Below, in pieces: positions 16,004 through 28,179 of a stretch of 64,000 nt of DNA. Source of the stretch: Micromonospora lupini. Lineage in GTDB: Bacteria; Actinomycetota; Actinomycetes; Mycobacteriales; Micromonosporaceae. Both the position numbers and the translations under genes were made by a program. The DNA lies in NCBI RefSeq assembly GCF_026342015.1, contig NZ_JAPENL010000001.1, positions 1,736,001 through 1,800,000 on the forward strand. Reading direction: 5' to 3'. The notes below the pieces were generated by a model. It saw only the letters and a list, made by a program, of their open reading frames with translations, was not told the DNA's origin and searched no databases. The stretch's first letter is position 1, and the number at the start of each line of letters is the position of its first letter.

Positions 16004-17224
16004 CTACCACGTGACCGGCAGTTCGGTCACCGAGTAGAACAGGGCGTCCTGCGCGAACGTGAGTTCGTTGACGCCCACCGCGAGCCGCAACCCGGGCACA
16101 CGGGCGACGAGCCTTTCGATCACCGCCTCGATCTCCAGTCGCGCGAGGTTCTGCCCGATGCACTGGTGGATGCCGTAGCCGAAGGCGAGGTGCCGGGCGG
16201 AGTCCGGGCGCAGCCGGAACGAGGCAGGGTCGTCGAAGACCGCCTCGTCGTGGTTCGCGGACGCGTTGAGCACGAGCACGCCCTCGCCGGCGGGGATTGT
16301 CGTTCCGGCCAGCTCGATGTCGGCCGTGGTGACCCGCGCCGTGGCCCGGTCGGCGACGCTGAGGAATCGCAGCAGTTCCTCGACCGCGGCCGGGATCAGC
16401 GTCCGGTCCGCCTTGATCTGGTCGAACTGTCCCGGATTGTCGAGCAGGACCGCGATACCGGTGGAGATCATCGCTGCGGTGGACTCGTGCCCGGCGGTAC
16501 GCAGGGCCATGATCAGCCCGATCAGCACCTCGTAGTCGACCTCCGCACCCACCGCTTCCTTGTACTTGACGACGAGGCGACTGATCAGGTCGTCGGCGGG
16601 GCGCGCCTCGCGCTCGGCGATCAGGTCACCGACCAGTGACCGCACCGCGCCCCAGGAGGCGGCGCGGTCCTCGTTCGAGGTGCGGGTGCCGAGCAGACGG
16701 TCGAGGTGGACGTTGAAGGCGTCGTTCTGCTCCTCGGGGATGCCGAGCAGCTCACAGATCACCTGTCGCGTCACGGGCAGCGCCAGCGCCGTGACCAGGT
16801 CGACCGGCCGAGGGCCGGCCAGCACCTCGTCGATGCGGGTGTCGATGAAGCGTTCGATCGGCTCGCGAAGATGGCCCATCCGCCGGTAGGTGAACTCGTT
16901 CATCAGCATCCGTCGGTAGACGCTGTGTTCCGGGGGGTCCATCCAGGTGAGCATGCCTTTGGGTTGAATCGACCCTCGTGCGCCGCCGCGTCCGGTCACG
17001 TCCGGAAAGGCGACGTGGCCACGGAAGACCGACAGGTGCTCGTTCATCAGTAGTTCGCGCGCCAGGTCGTAGCGGGACACCGCCCAGACCGCGGAGCCGT
17101 CGGGCATCCGCACACGGGTGACGCCGCCCTCGCCCCGCATCTTCTGGTATTCGGGCGGCATTCCGAACGGGCACGTCCGGGGCATCGGAAAGCTCGCGCC
17201 GGGCTCGTCAGCAGGCTCGGACAT
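16004..17224 (-). CDS. Cytochrome P450
   Basis: A 406-residue class I bacterial P450, probably hydroxylating or epoxidising the polyketide. The I-helix motif is TAGHEST, the K-helix ExxR is EELLR, and the haem loop is FGYGIHQCIG with the axial Cys. It begins at ATG 17224 and leads the leftward P450-FAD-LLM unit. No ferredoxin gene is adjacent, so redox partners must come from elsewhere. The divergent promoter region contains a copy of the CTAAAGC motif, linking it to the tetronate operon. Confidence 0.93.
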   Translation of the reverse strand: MSEPADEPGASFPMPRTCPFGMPPEYQKMRGEGGVTRVRMPDGSAVWAVSRYDLARELLMNEHLSVFRGHVAFPDVTGRGGARGSIQPKGMLTWMDPPEHSVYRRMLMNEFTYRRMGHLREPIERFIDTRIDEVLAGPRPVDLVTALALPVTRQVICELLGIPEEQNDAFNVHLDRLLGTRTSNEDRAASWGAVRSLVGDLIAEREARPADDLISRLVVKYKEAVGAEVDYEVLIGLIMALRTAGHESTAAMISTGIAVLLDNPGQFDQIKADRTLIPAAVEELLRFLSVADRATARVTTADIELAGTTIPAGEGVLVLNASANHDEAVFDDPASFRLRPDSARHLAFGYGIHQCIGQNLARLEIEAVIERLVARVPGLRLAVGVNELTFAQDALFYSVTELPVTW

Positions 17225-17273
17225 GGTCGGACTCCTCGGGAGACGACTGTGGTCCGTTCATCGTGGGCAACCT

Positions 17274-17293
17274 GCCTAAAGCGCTGCTTAGGC
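17274..17293. promoter_or_regulatory. Copy 3 of shared CTAAAGC palindrome
   Basis: GCCTAAAGCGCTGCTTAGGC has six-base arms (GCCTAA/TTAGGC) and matches the sites at 6084 and 6571. It lies between the divergent P450 (50 bases) and exporter (82 bases) starts, where one regulator could control both. Confidence 0.6.
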
Positions 17294-17340
17294 CGTCGAG
17301 CGCCTGCTTGTTTCGGCCCCGTCGCTGGGTTAGCCTATAA

Positions 17341-17356
17341 CATGTTAGTCGCTAAC
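17341..17356. promoter_or_regulatory. Exporter operator CATGTTAGTCGCTAAC
   Basis: The core GTTAGTCGCTAAC (17344-17356) is a perfect 13-base inverted repeat located 18 bases before the exporter ATG. TATAAC at 17336-17341 may be the -10 element. Nearly the same sequence overlies the SARP promoter at 8689-8704. Confidence 0.65.
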
Positions 17357-17374
17357 TCGAAGGGACCGCACACG

Positions 17375-18934
17375 ATGAGCACGCGCGTTGATCGCCGCTG
17401 GTTGATGCTTATTGCCGTCTGCCTCGCCGTACTGGTGCTGAGTCTCGACTTCACGGTCCTGAACGTGGCCCTCCCCAGCATCTCGAGCTCCCTGGGCGCC
17501 GGCACCTCCGAACTCCAGTGGATCGTCGACGCCTACTCGCTGGCGATCGCCGGCGCGATGCTGCCCTCCGGTGCGATAGCCGACCGCATCGGCCGCAAGA
17601 AGGTCATGCTGGCGGGGCTCGGCCTCTTCTTCGTCGCCTCGTTCGCCGCCGCGCTGTCGGAGACGGCGGGCCAGTTGATCGCGGCCCGCGCCGTGATGGG
17701 TGTCGGATCCGCGATCATCCTGCCGCTGACCCCGGCGCTCGTCATCACGACCTTCTCCGGCCGTGAGCGCACCCGGGCCATGGCCGTGTTCACGGCAGCG
17801 GTCGGCGCCGGGATGCCATTCGGGCCGATCGTCGGCGGTGCCCTGCTCGAACGCTACTCGTGGAGTTCGGTCTTCTGGATCAACGTTCCGATCCTCGCGA
17901 TCGCGTTCGTGGCCGGCCTGCTGCTGATCGACGAGTCGCGCAGCGAGACGCAGCGCCCACTGGACGTCGTGGGCAGCGTCCTGGCCGTCCTCTCGACCGT
18001 CGCCCTGGTCTACGGCGTCATCCGCGGCCCCGAGTCGGGCTGGTCGGACGGCCTGACCATCGCCCTGCTGGTCGGCGCGGTGATCGCGATCGCGCTGTTC
18101 GTGGCCTGGGAACGGCGCGTCGCCCACCCGCTGATGGACCTCCGGCTGTTCCGCAAGCCGCAGTTCACCTGGAACACCGTCGCCATCATGATCGTCGCCT
18201 TCGCGCTCGCCGGTGTGATCTTCGTGGTCCCGCTCTACCTGCAGGCGGTGCGGGGCTTCGACTCGCTCGGCACCGGCCTGCGGATCATCCCGATGATGGC
18301 CGGCCTCCTGGTGTCCGGCGCCCTGGCCACAAGCCTGGACCGCAGGTTCGGCGGGAAGGTCATCGTGATCACCGGCCTGGTGGTGATGGGTGCCGGGCTG
18401 CTCCTGCTCACCCGGGTCGACGACACCAGCGGGTACGAGTGGCTGGCGATCGGCCTGGCCGGCTGCGGGTTCGGCGTCGGCGCCGTGATGGCCACCTCGC
18501 TGGAGGCGGCGGTCGGCTCGGTCGGTGACGACGCCGCGGGCAGCGGCTCGGCGGTGGTCAACACGCTGCGCCAGGTCGGTAGCGCCGTGGCGGTGGCCGC
18601 CATGGGCAGCGTGCTGTCGGGCGTCTACCAGAAGGATCTCGATCCGGCGCTCGGCGGTCTCCCGTCCGCCGCGGCCGATGCGGCGAAGGAGTCGGTGTTC
18701 GGCGCGGCCGCCGTCGCGGAGAAGCTCGGACCGCCCGGTTCCGCGCTGTTGCGCGCCGCCCAACTGGCGTACGTCGACGGAATGTCGATGGTCATGTGGT
18801 GCTGCTTCGGCCTCGCCGTGGTCGGTGCCGCGCTCTGCCTGGCCTTCCTGCCGAAACGCGAATCGTTCGCATCGTTGACGCCGCACGAGGACGACGAATC
18901 CCCGGTGAGCACCACCGCGCAGAGCAAAGGCTAG
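17375..18934 (+). CDS. DHA2-family MFS exporter
   Basis: A 519-residue drug:H+ antiporter with about 14 membrane segments. Motif LDFTVLNVALPSI in the first segment and GAIADRIGRKK in the first cytoplasmic loop are typical of DHA2 exporters. It probably exports the polyketide and gives self-resistance. ATG at 17375 follows AAGGGA; an upstream in-frame ATG at 17342 lies within the operator and is unlikely. The TetR gene begins 17 bases downstream on the same strand, as in many exporter-repressor pairs. Confidence 0.92.
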   Translation: MSTRVDRRWLMLIAVCLAVLVLSLDFTVLNVALPSISSSLGAGTSELQWIVDAYSLAIAGAMLPSGAIADRIGRKKVMLAGLGLFFVASFAAALSETAGQLIAARAVMGVGSAIILPLTPALVITTFSGRERTRAMAVFTAAVGAGMPFGPIVGGALLERYSWSSVFWINVPILAIAFVAGLLLIDESRSETQRPLDVVGSVLAVLSTVALVYGVIRGPESGWSDGLTIALLVGAVIAIALFVAWERRVAHPLMDLRLFRKPQFTWNTVAIMIVAFALAGVIFVVPLYLQAVRGFDSLGTGLRIIPMMAGLLVSGALATSLDRRFGGKVIVITGLVVMGAGLLLLTRVDDTSGYEWLAIGLAGCGFGVGAVMATSLEAAVGSVGDDAAGSGSAVVNTLRQVGSAVAVAAMGSVLSGVYQKDLDPALGGLPSAAADAAKESVFGAAAVAEKLGPPGSALLRAAQLAYVDGMSMVMWCCFGLAVVGAALCLAFLPKRESFASLTPHEDDESPVSTTAQSKG

Positions 18935-18951
18935 GCTGCCACAGTATCCAG

Positions 18952-19614
18952 ATGAATCCGCAGAATGAGCACCCTGTGAGCAGTACCGATGTCTCCCGCG
19001 CCGCAGGATCCGACTGGCGCCGTGAGAAAAGAGAGCGCACTCGCCGGCAGCTTCAGAAGAATGCCATGCGGCTGTTTCTGGAGAAGGGTTTCGACGCCAC
19101 CACGGTCGAGGAGATCGCCGCCGCCACCGGCGTCTCACACATGACGTTCTTCCGCTACTTCCCCACGAAGGAGGACGCGGCACTCGAGGACGACTACGAC
19201 CCGATGATCGCCGACCTGATCGCCAAGCGTCCGGCCGACGAGCCCGCCATCGACAAGATTCGGCACGCTCTCACCCACGGGCTCAACCAGCTGTACGACA
19301 GCGAACGCGACGTGCTGCTGTCCCGGATGCAACTGGTCTACCAGACGCCCGCGCTGCGGGCCGGCACCGGGCAGCGGCGCGACGCCGACCAGCAACTGCT
19401 CATCGAGGCGCTGGCACCGTCCGCCACGGGATCCCGAGGCAAGCTGCACCTGCGGGTTCTGGTCGCGGCAGCGCTGGCGGCCACCACTGAGGCCATCCGA
19501 TACTGGGCGGAGAGCAACGGCGCGGACGACCTGCGCCACCTCATCAACGAGGCGTTCGACGCGCTGCGCGCGGAGTTGACGCAGGACGCACCGGCCGACG
19601 GGCCCTCCGACTGA
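18952..19614 (+). CDS. TetR-family regulator of the exporter
   Basis: A 220-residue TetR protein with an N-terminal helix-turn-helix (TTVEEIAAATGVSHMTFFRYFPTK, about residues 45-68) and a ligand-binding C-terminal domain. It probably represses the exporter and perhaps the SARP gene through CATGTTAGTC operators, being released by the product or an intermediate. ATG at 18952 has a weak ribosome site; GTG at 18976 is possible. It ends 21 bases from the convergent meaB gene and marks the probable right border of the polyketide cluster. Confidence 0.9.
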   Translation: MNPQNEHPVSSTDVSRAAGSDWRREKRERTRRQLQKNAMRLFLEKGFDATTVEEIAAATGVSHMTFFRYFPTKEDAALEDDYDPMIADLIAKRPADEPAIDKIRHALTHGLNQLYDSERDVLLSRMQLVYQTPALRAGTGQRRDADQQLLIEALAPSATGSRGKLHLRVLVAAALAATTEAIRYWAESNGADDLRHLINEAFDALRAELTQDAPADGPSD

Positions 19615-19635
19615 GCGACGTCCGTCCCGCGCCGG

Positions 19636-20639
19636 TCAGCCGGTGCGGTGACCCTGACCGTCGTAGCAGGCGAGCAGGCGATCGGCCGCCTGCGCCGGAG
19701 TGAGCGAACCGTCCCGGACCGCCTGTTCGAGGCCGCCTGCGACGGCACGCACCCGCGGGTGCGCACGCCAGCGGCTCAGCACGGTGTCCTGGGCCATCGC
19801 CCACATCCACCCGACCTGCTGCCTGCGGCGCCGCTCCGCGAGATCCGTACCGGACTCCAGCGCCTCACGGTGGGCGCGCAGACGCGACCAGACCTCCCCG
19901 ACGCCGGTCCCGTCCAGGGCACTGCAGGTGATCACCGGTGTCGTCCAGAGTGGCCCACCGCCGCCGCCAAGCATCCGCAGGGCCCCCGCCAGTTCGCGAG
20001 CGGCCCGCCGCGCCTCGGCGGCGTGCGGGCCGTCGGCCTTGTTGATCGCGATGACGTCGGCCATCTCGAGGATGCCCCTCTTGATTCCCTGCAGTTGGTC
20101 GCCCGTGCGGGCCAGGGCCAGCAGCAGGAACGTGTCGACCATGTCGCCGACAGCGGTCTCGCTCTGCCCCACGCCGACCGTCTCGACCACGACGATGTCG
20201 TAACCGGCGGCCTCCACCACCACTATCGCTTCCCGGGTCGCCTTCGCCACCCCGCCGAGGGTGCCGGCCGAGGGCGACGGCCGAACGTAGGCGCCGGGGT
20301 GGGACAGCAGACGCGTCATGCGCGTCCGGTCGCCGAGGATGCTGCCCCCGCCGCGGGAGGACGACGGGTCCACCGCGAGAACTGCGACCCGGTGGCCCGC
20401 CACCACCAGGTCACTGCCCAGCCTGTCGATGAACGTGGACTTGCCGGCGCCCGGCACCCCTGTGACACCGATCCGGTGCGATCGACCGGTGTACGGCGTC
20501 AGCGCCGCCAGGAGTCGCTGCGCCGCGCGCCTGTGGTCGGCCCGGGTGGACTCGACGAGCGTGACCGCGCGGGCCACCCAGACCGGCGAGCCGGCCCGTA
20601 CCCCGGCCACCATCGCCTCGACGTCGACGGCCGCCGTCA

Positions 20640-20640
<1 letters not shown>
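19636..20640 (-). CDS. meaB: Methylmalonyl-CoA mutase GTPase chaperone MeaB
   Basis: A 334-residue G3E-family GTPase that guards adenosylcobalamin loading and reactivation of methylmalonyl-CoA mutase. The P-loop is GVPGAGKST, with VDPSSSRGGGS, ETVGVGQSE and NKAD following as expected. GTG at 20640 shares one base with the mutB stop, so the three genes form a coupled mutA-mutB-meaB operon read leftward. The length is normal for the family. Confidence 0.96.
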
Positions 20641-22837
<2,197 letters not shown>

Positions 22838-22841
<4 letters not shown>

Positions 22842-24730
22842 TGCGCAACCCCCAGGTCGTCAAGCGTGGTGGTGAGCGCCGCGACCGCGTCGCAGCCCTG
22901 ATGGACGTAGCCGTCGACGCCGGGTTGGTGGTCACGGCCGGCGAGCCACACGCGTCGCGCCCCCGCGCGCCGCAGCGCCTCGGCCACCGGTCCGGCGTGT
23001 TCGGCGTACGCCTTGTCGGTGCCGCACACGCAGGCGACAGGCGATCCGCTGGCGACGAAGGCGTCGGCCAGCGCAGCCGGGTCCACGCCGGCGCCGGTGC
23101 TGACGGCGACGCCGCCGGCAGCGAACAGGTTGGTGGCGAAGCTCAACCGCGGCCCGTGGGCGGCCGGTGCGCCGAGAGCGGCCAGAAAGACTGTCGGCGG
23201 GCTACCGGTGGCCGCCCGGTGCGCGTCGCTGCGATCCCGCAGGCGCTCGAACGCCTCCGCGAAGCGGCGCACCGGCAGGCCACCACGCGCGGACGCGGGG
23301 GCGGGCCGACGCGGTACGAACGGCTCGGCGGGAGCCGGAAACTCGCTCACCCCGGTGATGGGATCGTGGCGGCACGCGATGTTGGCCGCCCGGAACTGCC
23401 AGGTCTGGTCGATCCGCTCGGCGACGAGGCCGCTGTCCAGAGCGGCCGCTAGGCCCCCGTTCGTCTCGATGGCGGTGAACCAGTCCCAGGCGGCCTGCGC
23501 CAGGTCCTCGGTGTACCGCTCGACGTACCAGGAGCCACCCGCCGGGTCAAGCACGCGCGCGAGGTGGGCCTCGTCGAGGAGCAGCGCCTGGGTGTTGCGC
23601 GCCATGCGACGGGAGAAGGCGTCGGGCTGGCCGAGACTGTGGTCGAAGGGGAGGATCGTCAGCGCGTCGGCTCCGCCGATTCCCGCGGCGAAGGCCGCGA
23701 CGGTGGTGCGCAGCAGATTCATCCACGGGTCCCGGGCGGTCATCATGGCCGCCGATGTCACGGCGTGCTGACGTTGCCCGCCGCGGTGGGCCGCGCCGCA
23801 CATGTCGGCGACCCTGGCCCAGATCCGCCGTGCGGCACGCAGTTTCGCGATCGTGCCGAACTGGTCCGCCGTAGCCGCGTAGCGGAACTCCAACTGCCCG
23901 AGCGCCGCCGTGACGGACAGGCCCGCGTCGGTGAGCGCCCGCAGGTAGGCGACCCCGGCGGCGGCCGCGCAGCCCAACTCCTGCGCGGCGGAGCCGCCGG
24001 CCTCGTGGTAGACGGTCGCGTCCACCGTGATCGCCCGAAGGCCCGGCGCCTCCGCCGCACACCTGGTTGCCACAGCCGCGGCGTCGCGCAGGGCTCCCGC
24101 CAGCGCGTCGGCCGCGCCGGTACGGGCGCGCAGGCCCAGGGGGTCGGCGCCGAGATTGCCGTCCGGCCGGACCGGGCCGCCGGCCTGCCTGGCGAGCAGG
24201 TCCAGCCAGGCGTCGGCGGCGGCGACGACGTGCTCCCCCGGGTCGAGGACCACGCCGGCCCAGTCCAACCGGACGCCGTCGAGGGCCTCCGGCAGGGCGT
24301 CGATCGGCAGGGCGGGAGCGCCGACAGCGAGCCAGATCGACCCGGCGCCGTTCTCCAGATCGTCGAGGATGGCAGTCCGCGCTGCCACCGGGTCGTTGAC
24401 GACGTGGCGCTGCCGCACGTCCCACCCGGCGACCAGGCCACCCGACGCGCGGGCGCCCCGGACGTACGGTGGCTGGCCGGGCAGGCCGGTCGGCGGGGGC
24501 GCCGGATCGCCCGGTGTGTGCAGGGCGGCGACCCGCAGGCCGTCGTAGGTGGTCGCGGCCAGCAGCTCGTCGACCTGCTCGATGCGTGTGCTCTCCGTGG
24601 CGTCCCCCGACCTGCGGAGCGCGGCGAGAGCCAGGCGACGCCACTGGCCCTCGGTGGCGGCCGGGAACCCGGTTCCGGGTTCGGGATCGTCGGTCGACGC
24701 TGTCGTGCCCTCGTAGCGCGGATTCGCCAT
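22838..24730 (-). CDS. mutA: Methylmalonyl-CoA mutase small subunit
   Basis: The 630-residue non-catalytic partner of MutB. It shows the mutase barrel fold ([30 protein letters not shown]) but lacks the cobalamin-binding DxHxxG motif in its degenerate C-terminal domain, as small subunits do. ATG at 24730 has GAGGGG upstream and is preferred over longer in-frame readings. It is the first gene of the leftward operon. Confidence 0.94.
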
Positions 24731-24945
24731 CTCGCCCCTCGTGTCGGCCGTCCCCGCCCACGATGCACAGCACTGGGTACGCCTGCCTACCCCAGTCTTT
24801 GCGACTGCCGGATGGTGCCGCCGGGTGCCCACGAATAGGGGGTCCACCAGCCGGGAACCAGGTGCTGGCCGCTGCTTCGTGGGCTACGAGGATCTCGTGG
24901 CGCAGGGGGTCGAGGGGCGGCATCGACACTGGCAAGATTGACCCC

Positions 24946-25791
24946 ATGGGGGCATCCCTTCTGGCGGTCAGTGACCTGCACGTGTCGTTCGAGGACAATC
25001 GGCCCGTCGTCGATCGCCTCCGGCCGGGCTCCGACGACGACTGGCTCATCGTCGCCGGCGACGTCGGGGAGATCTTCCACGACGTCGAACAGACCCTCCG
25101 GACCCTGCGCGACCGGTTCTCCACAGTGATCTGGGTTCCCGGCAACCACGAGCTGTGGACCCATCCGTCGGATCCGGTGCAGTTGCGGGGCGAGGCCCGC
25201 TACGAGGCCCTGGTCCGGATGTGCCGGGACAACGACATCGTCACTCCGGAGGATCCGTACCGGCTGTGGGACGGCCCGGGCGGCCCGCTGCTCGTCGTGC
25301 CGCTGTTCCTGCTCTACGACTACTCGTTCCGTGCGCCTGGCACCACCACCAGGGAGGAGTCCCTGCGCAAGGCCCACGAAACCGGCGTGGTGTGCACCGA
25401 CGAGATGCTGCTCCACCCGGACCCGTACCCGAGCCGGGAAGCCTGGTGCTGGGCGCGGGTCGCCGCCACCGAACGCCGACTCGCCGCGATCGACCCGGAC
25501 GTGCCCACCGTGCTGGTGAGTCACTGGCCGCTGGTACGCCAGCCGACCGACGTGCTGTGGTACCCGGAGTTCGCCCAGTGGTGCGGCACCGACCTCTCCG
25601 CGGACTGGCACACGCGGTTCGGCGCCTCCGTCGCGGTCTACGGCCACCTGCACATTCCCCGTACGACGACGTACGACGGGGTCCGGTTCGAGGAGGTCTC
25701 GCTCGGCTATCCCCGGGAGTGGCGGCGGCGCGGCGGTGAGCCTCGGCCGATGCGCCGGATAGCCGGCGGTGACGCGGGGCAGCCCGCCTGA
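24946..25791 (+). CDS. Calcineurin-like metallophosphoesterase
   Basis: A 281-residue protein with the ordered metal-binding motifs SDLH (near the N terminus), GDVGE, GNHELW, SHWP and GHLH. These define a two-metal phosphoesterase. The substrate (phosphomonoester, cyclic nucleotide or nucleic acid) is not evident. ATG at 24946 is chosen because the motifs begin immediately after it. It is divergent from mutA and convergent with the MMPL gene, from which a strong terminator separates it. Confidence 0.9.
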   Translation: MGASLLAVSDLHVSFEDNRPVVDRLRPGSDDDWLIVAGDVGEIFHDVEQTLRTLRDRFSTVIWVPGNHELWTHPSDPVQLRGEARYEALVRMCRDNDIVTPEDPYRLWDGPGGPLLVVPLFLLYDYSFRAPGTTTREESLRKAHETGVVCTDEMLLHPDPYPSREAWCWARVAATERRLAAIDPDVPTVLVSHWPLVRQPTDVLWYPEFAQWCGTDLSADWHTRFGASVAVYGHLHIPRTTTYDGVRFEEVSLGYPREWRRRGGEPRPMRRIAGGDAGQPA

Positions 25792-25809
25792 CCGGCGGTG
25801 CTGGGGAGA

Positions 25810-25848
25810 CCGTGCTGCGGACGGGCGGGGGGTCCGTCCGCAGCACGG
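25810..25848. terminator. Strong bidirectional terminator
   Basis: A perfect 15-base-pair stem (25810-25824 with 25834-25848, arms CCGTGCTGCGGACGG and its complement) and a nine-base loop lie between the convergent phosphoesterase and MMPL genes. Confidence 0.85.
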
Positions 25849-25853
25849 CGTCT

Positions 25854-28043
25854 TCACCCGGCGGCGGTCGCCGGTTGCCACTCCCCCGGGTCCTCCTCGG
25901 CGTCGGCGAGCCGCTTGGTGAGCCGCTCTCCCTCGACGTCGACGTTGGGCAGGACCCTGTCGAGCCAGCTCGGCAGCCACCAGGCCGAACGACCGAGCAA
26001 CGACAGCGTGGCGGGAACGATGGTCATCCGAACGAGGAAGGCGTCAACCGCGACACCGAAGGCCAGGCCGTAGCCAAGCATCTTGATCACAGCATCCTCG
26101 GCCAGGATGAACCCGGCGAAGACACTCATCATGATCAACGCCGCAGCGGTGACCACCCGGGCCCCCTGGCGCATACTTGTGACGACCGCGTCGTTCGGGG
26201 CGGTGCCGTGCACGTACTCCTCGCGGGTGCGGGTGACAAGGAAGACTTCGTAGTCCATGGCCAGCCCGAAGAGGATTCCGATGAGGAAGATCGGGATGAC
26301 GCTGACGATCGGGCCGCTGGACGGCAGGCCGATCAGGTCGGCGAGGTGACCCTGCTGGAAGACGAAGACCAGCGCGCCGAAGGCCGCGGCCACGCTGAGC
26401 AGGAATCCGATGGTGGCCTTGATCGGCACCAGAATGCTGCGGAAGATCAGCATCAGCAGGACGAACGCGAGCCCGACGACGATCGCCAGATAGGGCACCA
26501 GGGCCCCGGTGAGCCGGTCCGAGACGTCGATGTCGACGGCGGTGGCCCCGGTGACCGACACCGTCGCGTCGGCCACCGTGCGTTCGCGGATCTCGTGGAC
26601 CAGGTCCTTGGTGCCCTCGCTGGCGGGCGCGCTGGCGGGGATGACGGTCAGCAGAGCGGTGTCACCCGCCCGGTTGAGCGCGGCGTCGGTGACCATGACG
26701 ACGTCGTCGAGTGCCCCGATCGTCGTGCGTACCCGCTCGGCGGCGGCCCCAGCAGCGCCCGGGCCCGCCTCGACGACCACCAGGAGCGGGCCGTTGAAGC
26801 CCGCGCCGAACCCCTCGGCGAGCTGGTCGTACGCCTTGCGCTGGGTGGACTCCCGGGCCGCGGTGCCGTCGTCGGGCAGGGCCAGCCGCAGATCCAGTGT
26901 GGGCAGCGCGACCAGGGCGATCAGCCCGAGCGGAATCAGCAGCGCCAGCACCCGGTGCCGCAACACGCCGCGCGCCCACCGCTCACCGAAGGGCCGCTTG
27001 TCGCTCCTGCCCACCTGCGGCTCGGGACCGCGCTGCCGCTTCGGGAGGATCCTGCGGTTGGCGAAGCCGAGAATCGCGGGCACGAAGCTGAGCGTGATCA
27101 GCACCGCGACGGCAACGGTTCCGGCCGCCGCGACGCCGACCGCGGTGAGGAACGGGATGCCGGTGACCGACAGCGCGACGAGGGCGATGATCACGGTGAG
27201 GCCGGCGAAGACGACCGCGGAGCCCGCGGTGCTTGTCGCCCGCGCGGCGGCCTCCTCCCCGGCACGCCCCGCCGCCAGCTCCTGGCGGTAGCGGGAGACC
27301 ACGAACAGCGCGTAGTCGATTCCGACCGCGAGGCCGAGCATGGTGGCCAGCGCGGGGGTCGAGGAGGAGAGGTCGAAGAAACCGGTGGCGATCTGGATGC
27401 CGAGCATGCCCGCGCCCACCCCGACCACCGCGGTGAGCAGCGGCAGCCCCGCGGCGACCAGGGAACCGAACGTGATCAGCAGGACGAGCGCGGCGATGAT
27501 GATGCCGAGCGCCTCGGCCGCATGGCCCTGCGCGGGGGTCTTGGTGACGTCGCCGGAGAACTCCACCCCGATGCCGGCGGCCTTCGCGGCGGCACCGGCG
27601 GAGAGCAGCTTCTCGCGGTCGGCGACGCTGATGTCGGTAACGGGGACGGAGTAGTCGACTGTGGCGTACGCGGTTCGTTGATCAGGCGAGACCGTACCCG
27701 CCACGAACGGGTCGGTCACGCCGGTAACCTGCGGCACACCGGTCAGCGCCGCGACCGTCTGCCCGATCGCGGCCTTCTGGGCGGCGCCGGTCAACGTCGC
27801 GTCGCCCGGGACGGTGAACACCACCCGCGCCGAGGCCACGTCCGTCGCGCGGCCGAACTTGTCGGCGATGACCCCCAGCGCCTGCGACGACTCGGTCCCC
27901 GGAATGGAGAAGGCGTCGGTGGTCGGCTCGGACAGTCGACTCGCACCGAGGCCCAGCAGCGCCAGCGCGATGACCCACGCCGCGAGCGTGAGCCGTCGGC
28001 GCCGGAACGAGAACCGGCCCAGCCGGTACAGCAGCGTCGCCAC
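25854..28043 (-). CDS. MMPL-family RND transporter
   Basis: A 729-residue membrane protein of the MMPL/RND class with two groups of membrane segments, each following a large extracytoplasmic loop. GLAVGIDYALFVVSRYR and GLAMDYEVFLVTRTREEY are the conserved proton-relay motifs. Such proteins export lipids, siderophores or drugs. GTG at 28043 has GGAGGA upstream, so longer readings are rejected. It is divergent from a two-component system that probably regulates it. Confidence 0.92.
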   Translation of the reverse strand: MATLLYRLGRFSFRRRRLTLAAWVIALALLGLGASRLSEPTTDAFSIPGTESSQALGVIADKFGRATDVASARVVFTVPGDATLTGAAQKAAIGQTVAALTGVPQVTGVTDPFVAGTVSPDQRTAYATVDYSVPVTDISVADREKLLSAGAAAKAAGIGVEFSGDVTKTPAQGHAAEALGIIIAALVLLITFGSLVAAGLPLLTAVVGVGAGMLGIQIATGFFDLSSSTPALATMLGLAVGIDYALFVVSRYRQELAAGRAGEEAAARATSTAGSAVVFAGLTVIIALVALSVTGIPFLTAVGVAAAGTVAVAVLITLSFVPAILGFANRRILPKRQRGPEPQVGRSDKRPFGERWARGVLRHRVLALLIPLGLIALVALPTLDLRLALPDDGTAARESTQRKAYDQLAEGFGAGFNGPLLVVVEAGPGAAGAAAERVRTTIGALDDVVMVTDAALNRAGDTALLTVIPASAPASEGTKDLVHEIRERTVADATVSVTGATAVDIDVSDRLTGALVPYLAIVVGLAFVLLMLIFRSILVPIKATIGFLLSVAAAFGALVFVFQQGHLADLIGLPSSGPIVSVIPIFLIGILFGLAMDYEVFLVTRTREEYVHGTAPNDAVVTSMRQGARVVTAAALIMMSVFAGFILAEDAVIKMLGYGLAFGVAVDAFLVRMTIVPATLSLLGRSAWWLPSWLDRVLPNVDVEGERLTKRLADAEEDPGEWQPATAAG

Positions 28044-28129
28044 GTCAGTCCTCCGTCGATCGTCACCCGAATCACCAGACCCGTCCAACCATCGAGGGAA
28101 GAGGTACGAATGTCGTCCGACCAGCGCAG

Positions 28130-28150
28130 GCGTCCGCGTACCGCGGACGC
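28130..28150. promoter_or_regulatory. Perfect 9-bp inverted repeat in divergent promoter
   Basis: GCGTCCGCG, TAC and CGCGGACGC form a perfect inverted repeat between the MMPL gene and the histidine kinase gene. It could be an operator for the adjacent response regulator. Confidence 0.5.
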
Positions 28151-28179
28151 AGTACACGGCTAGAAGCGCGATACCGCTG

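Noticed and set aside
24731-24945. Possible cobalamin riboswitch upstream of mutA
   Set aside because: The 215-base gap is too short for one plus a promoter, and I could not find the conserved B12-box sequence.
25812-28163. A 783-codon open frame on the plus strand
   Set aside because: It is antisense to the MMPL transporter, its product is a low-complexity Asp/Gly/Arg-rich string, and the opposite strand has full MMPL motifs and a ribosome site.
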